DNA from: Nonlabens sp.
GTDB lineage: Bacteria; Bacteroidota; Bacteroidia; Flavobacteriales; Flavobacteriaceae
Direction of reading: 5' to 3'
Assembly (NCBI GenBank): GCA_023301395.1
Contig: JALZUY010000262.1
Location: 1 to 6,467, forward strand
DNA: 6,467 nucleotides
Part shown: positions 5,789-6,467 of the stretch, piece by piece
How the letters are laid out: every line of letters starts with the position of its first letter
Numbering within the stretch: position 1 is the first letter of the stretch
The notes under the pieces: model-generated
The model's database searches: none
What the model saw: only the letters and a program-made list of their open reading frames with translations
What the model was told of the DNA's origin: nothing
Program-made: the position numbers and the translations under genes

Positions 5789-6328
5789 ATGATGAAAAGA
5801 ATAATGACACTATTATTTATGGTAACAACCATAGTAATGACAACTTCCTGTGATAGTGATGATGACTTGCCGGTTTCTCAACCCATTCAAGTAAATACAT
5901 TTTGCTATGGAGATCAAATTACTAATTTTGAAACAGTAGGAGCGTTTAGAGGAGAAACTCAGCAAGTGAGCTCTACAGGAATAAGAACTTTTGTAACAAT
6001 TCTAGGAGATGGAGTTACACTTAATGACATGGATGAGTTAGAAGGAGCTGGTGTATTAATGCAACTCAATTTCTACGGTAATTCTACAGAAGGTTTCCAG
6101 ACAGGATTGTATACAATTAGTGATCTTGATGAGCCTGCAAACGCTACTTTGGGTTATAGCTTAGATTTTGATGCGGCAAACACATTTAGTTCATTTCTAG
6201 CACTAGACAGTGGATTTATAAGAGTAACAACTTATTTGACAGGATTCGCAATTTCAATAGATGGAATTGATGATAATGGAGATGAATTTCACGGTGTTTA
6301 TTTAGGAAATGTCAATCAGTTGCCATAA
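5789..6328 (+). CDS. Predicted surface-exposed lipoprotein of unknown function
   Basis: A 179-residue protein. Its N-terminus is a type II signal peptide: basic MMKR, hydrophobic residues 5-17, then T-T-S-C with C21 as the lipidated cysteine. The -3 position is Thr rather than Leu, a relaxed lipobox. The mature start C-DSDDD resembles the acidic lipoprotein export signal described in Bacteroidota, which routes lipoproteins to the outer face of the outer membrane, so surface display is inferred. The remainder (about 35-179) is rich in Thr, Gly and acidic residues with alternating beta-like strands and no catalytic motif I can recognise. It follows paralogue B by 12 bases and is probably in the same operon. 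It could be a partner of the two exported paralogues; only position supports that. Confidence 0.8.
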   Translation: MMKRIMTLLFMVTTIVMTTSCDSDDDLPVSQPIQVNTFCYGDQITNFETVGAFRGETQQVSSTGIRTFVTILGDGVTLNDMDELEGAGVLMQLNFYGNSTEGFQTGLYTISDLDEPANATLGYSLDFDAANTFSSFLALDSGFIRVTTYLTGFAISIDGIDDNGDEFHGVYLGNVNQLP

Positions 6329-6364
6329 GATAATGATAATCAATTATTGAAGTATAAATAGCTT

Positions 6365-6467
6365 ATGAGAAAAATATTAATAGCCTTAATCTTAACTATT
6401 GTTGCCATTACGCAATCTGTTGCAGTGGATAACGTTGAAGATGTACGCTTTTGCGAAAGCGTAAACA
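6365..6467 (+). CDS. 5' end of an exported protein gene, cut by window edge
   Basis: An ATG at 6365 opens a frame that stays open to the end of the window (34 complete codons). The product begins MRKILIALILTIVAITQSVA, a clear Sec signal peptide with probable cleavage after the final alanine. It starts 36 bases after the lipoprotein gene, with no obvious terminator between, so it probably continues the same operon. Codons 28-33 are R-F-C-E-S-V, encoded by a variant of the palindromic element also found in the M15B gene, so this early mature part may be repeat-derived. The rest of the protein is outside the window and its family cannot be named. Confidence 0.65.
   Translation, partial: MRKILIALILTIVAITQSVAVDNVEDVRFCESVN
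6444..6463. repeat. Palindromic iterated element, copy 2 (one-base variant)
   Basis: TACGCTTTTGCGAAAGCGTA is a 20-base inverted repeat broken at one pair: T6452 sits where the perfect form has C. It shares the core GCTTT-x-GCGAAAGCG with the copy near 1668 but has longer arms. It lies at the start of the mature part of a truncated exported-protein gene and is read as R-F-C-E-S-V. Restoring the consensus C would give R-F-R-E-S-V. Confidence 0.65.

Noticed and set aside
6329..6364. Possible terminator after the lipoprotein gene
   Set aside because: The AATAATTG-like inverted sequence is weak, AT-only and has no T-run, so read-through into the next gene is more likely.

Overview
The window looks like chromosomal DNA of a marine-type member of the Flavobacteriaceae (Bacteroidota). 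The reasons are AT-rich coding sequence, A-rich start regions mostly lacking Shine-Dalgarno sites, TAnnTTTG-like -7 boxes, secreted CarboxypepD_reg-like proteins, and a lipoprotein whose mature end carries an acidic run like the Bacteroidota surface-export signal. Two copies of a GCTTTCGCGAAAGCG-type palindrome lie inside genes. From memory this motif is highly iterated in genera such as Nonlabens and Dokdonia. The genus is an inference.

Left block, minus strand (positions 24 to 4034, read right to left): peptidase E (pepE, S51 family) comes first. After a 137-base gap follows a compact run of five genes: a RimJ/RimL-type GNAT acetyltransferase, a second small GNAT, a secreted M15B (VanY-like) D,D-carboxypeptidase, an M48 metalloprotease with an N-terminal membrane or signal helix, and an M91/NleD-like HExxH protease with no signal peptide. 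The first three are coupled by overlaps. The last two follow after gaps of 59 and 26 bases, so three different zinc-peptidase families are encoded in a row. A heptamer tandem repeat (CAGCCAA, three copies, cut by the window edge) lies just past the last stop codon.

Right block, plus strand (positions 4132 to the end): this is a probable cell-envelope operon starting about 100 bases from the pepE start. It contains two tandem paralogues, each with a signal peptide, a CarboxypepD_reg-like beta domain and an unrecognised C-terminal region. They overlap by 8 bases. A predicted lipoprotein follows after 12 bases, then the start of another exported protein that runs off the window.

The catalytic genes (pepE, M15B, M48, both GNATs) are recognisable from intact motifs. 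The right-hand block is exported but its function is unknown. I found no RNA genes, CRISPR arrays, insertion sequences or integration sites. No intergenic stretch reaches 300 bases; the longest is the 137-base gap upstream of the GNAT run. I see no convincing new defence or mobile system. The most interesting items are the free-standing M91-like protease, the divergent paralogue pair with its envelope operon, and the palindromes inside genes.
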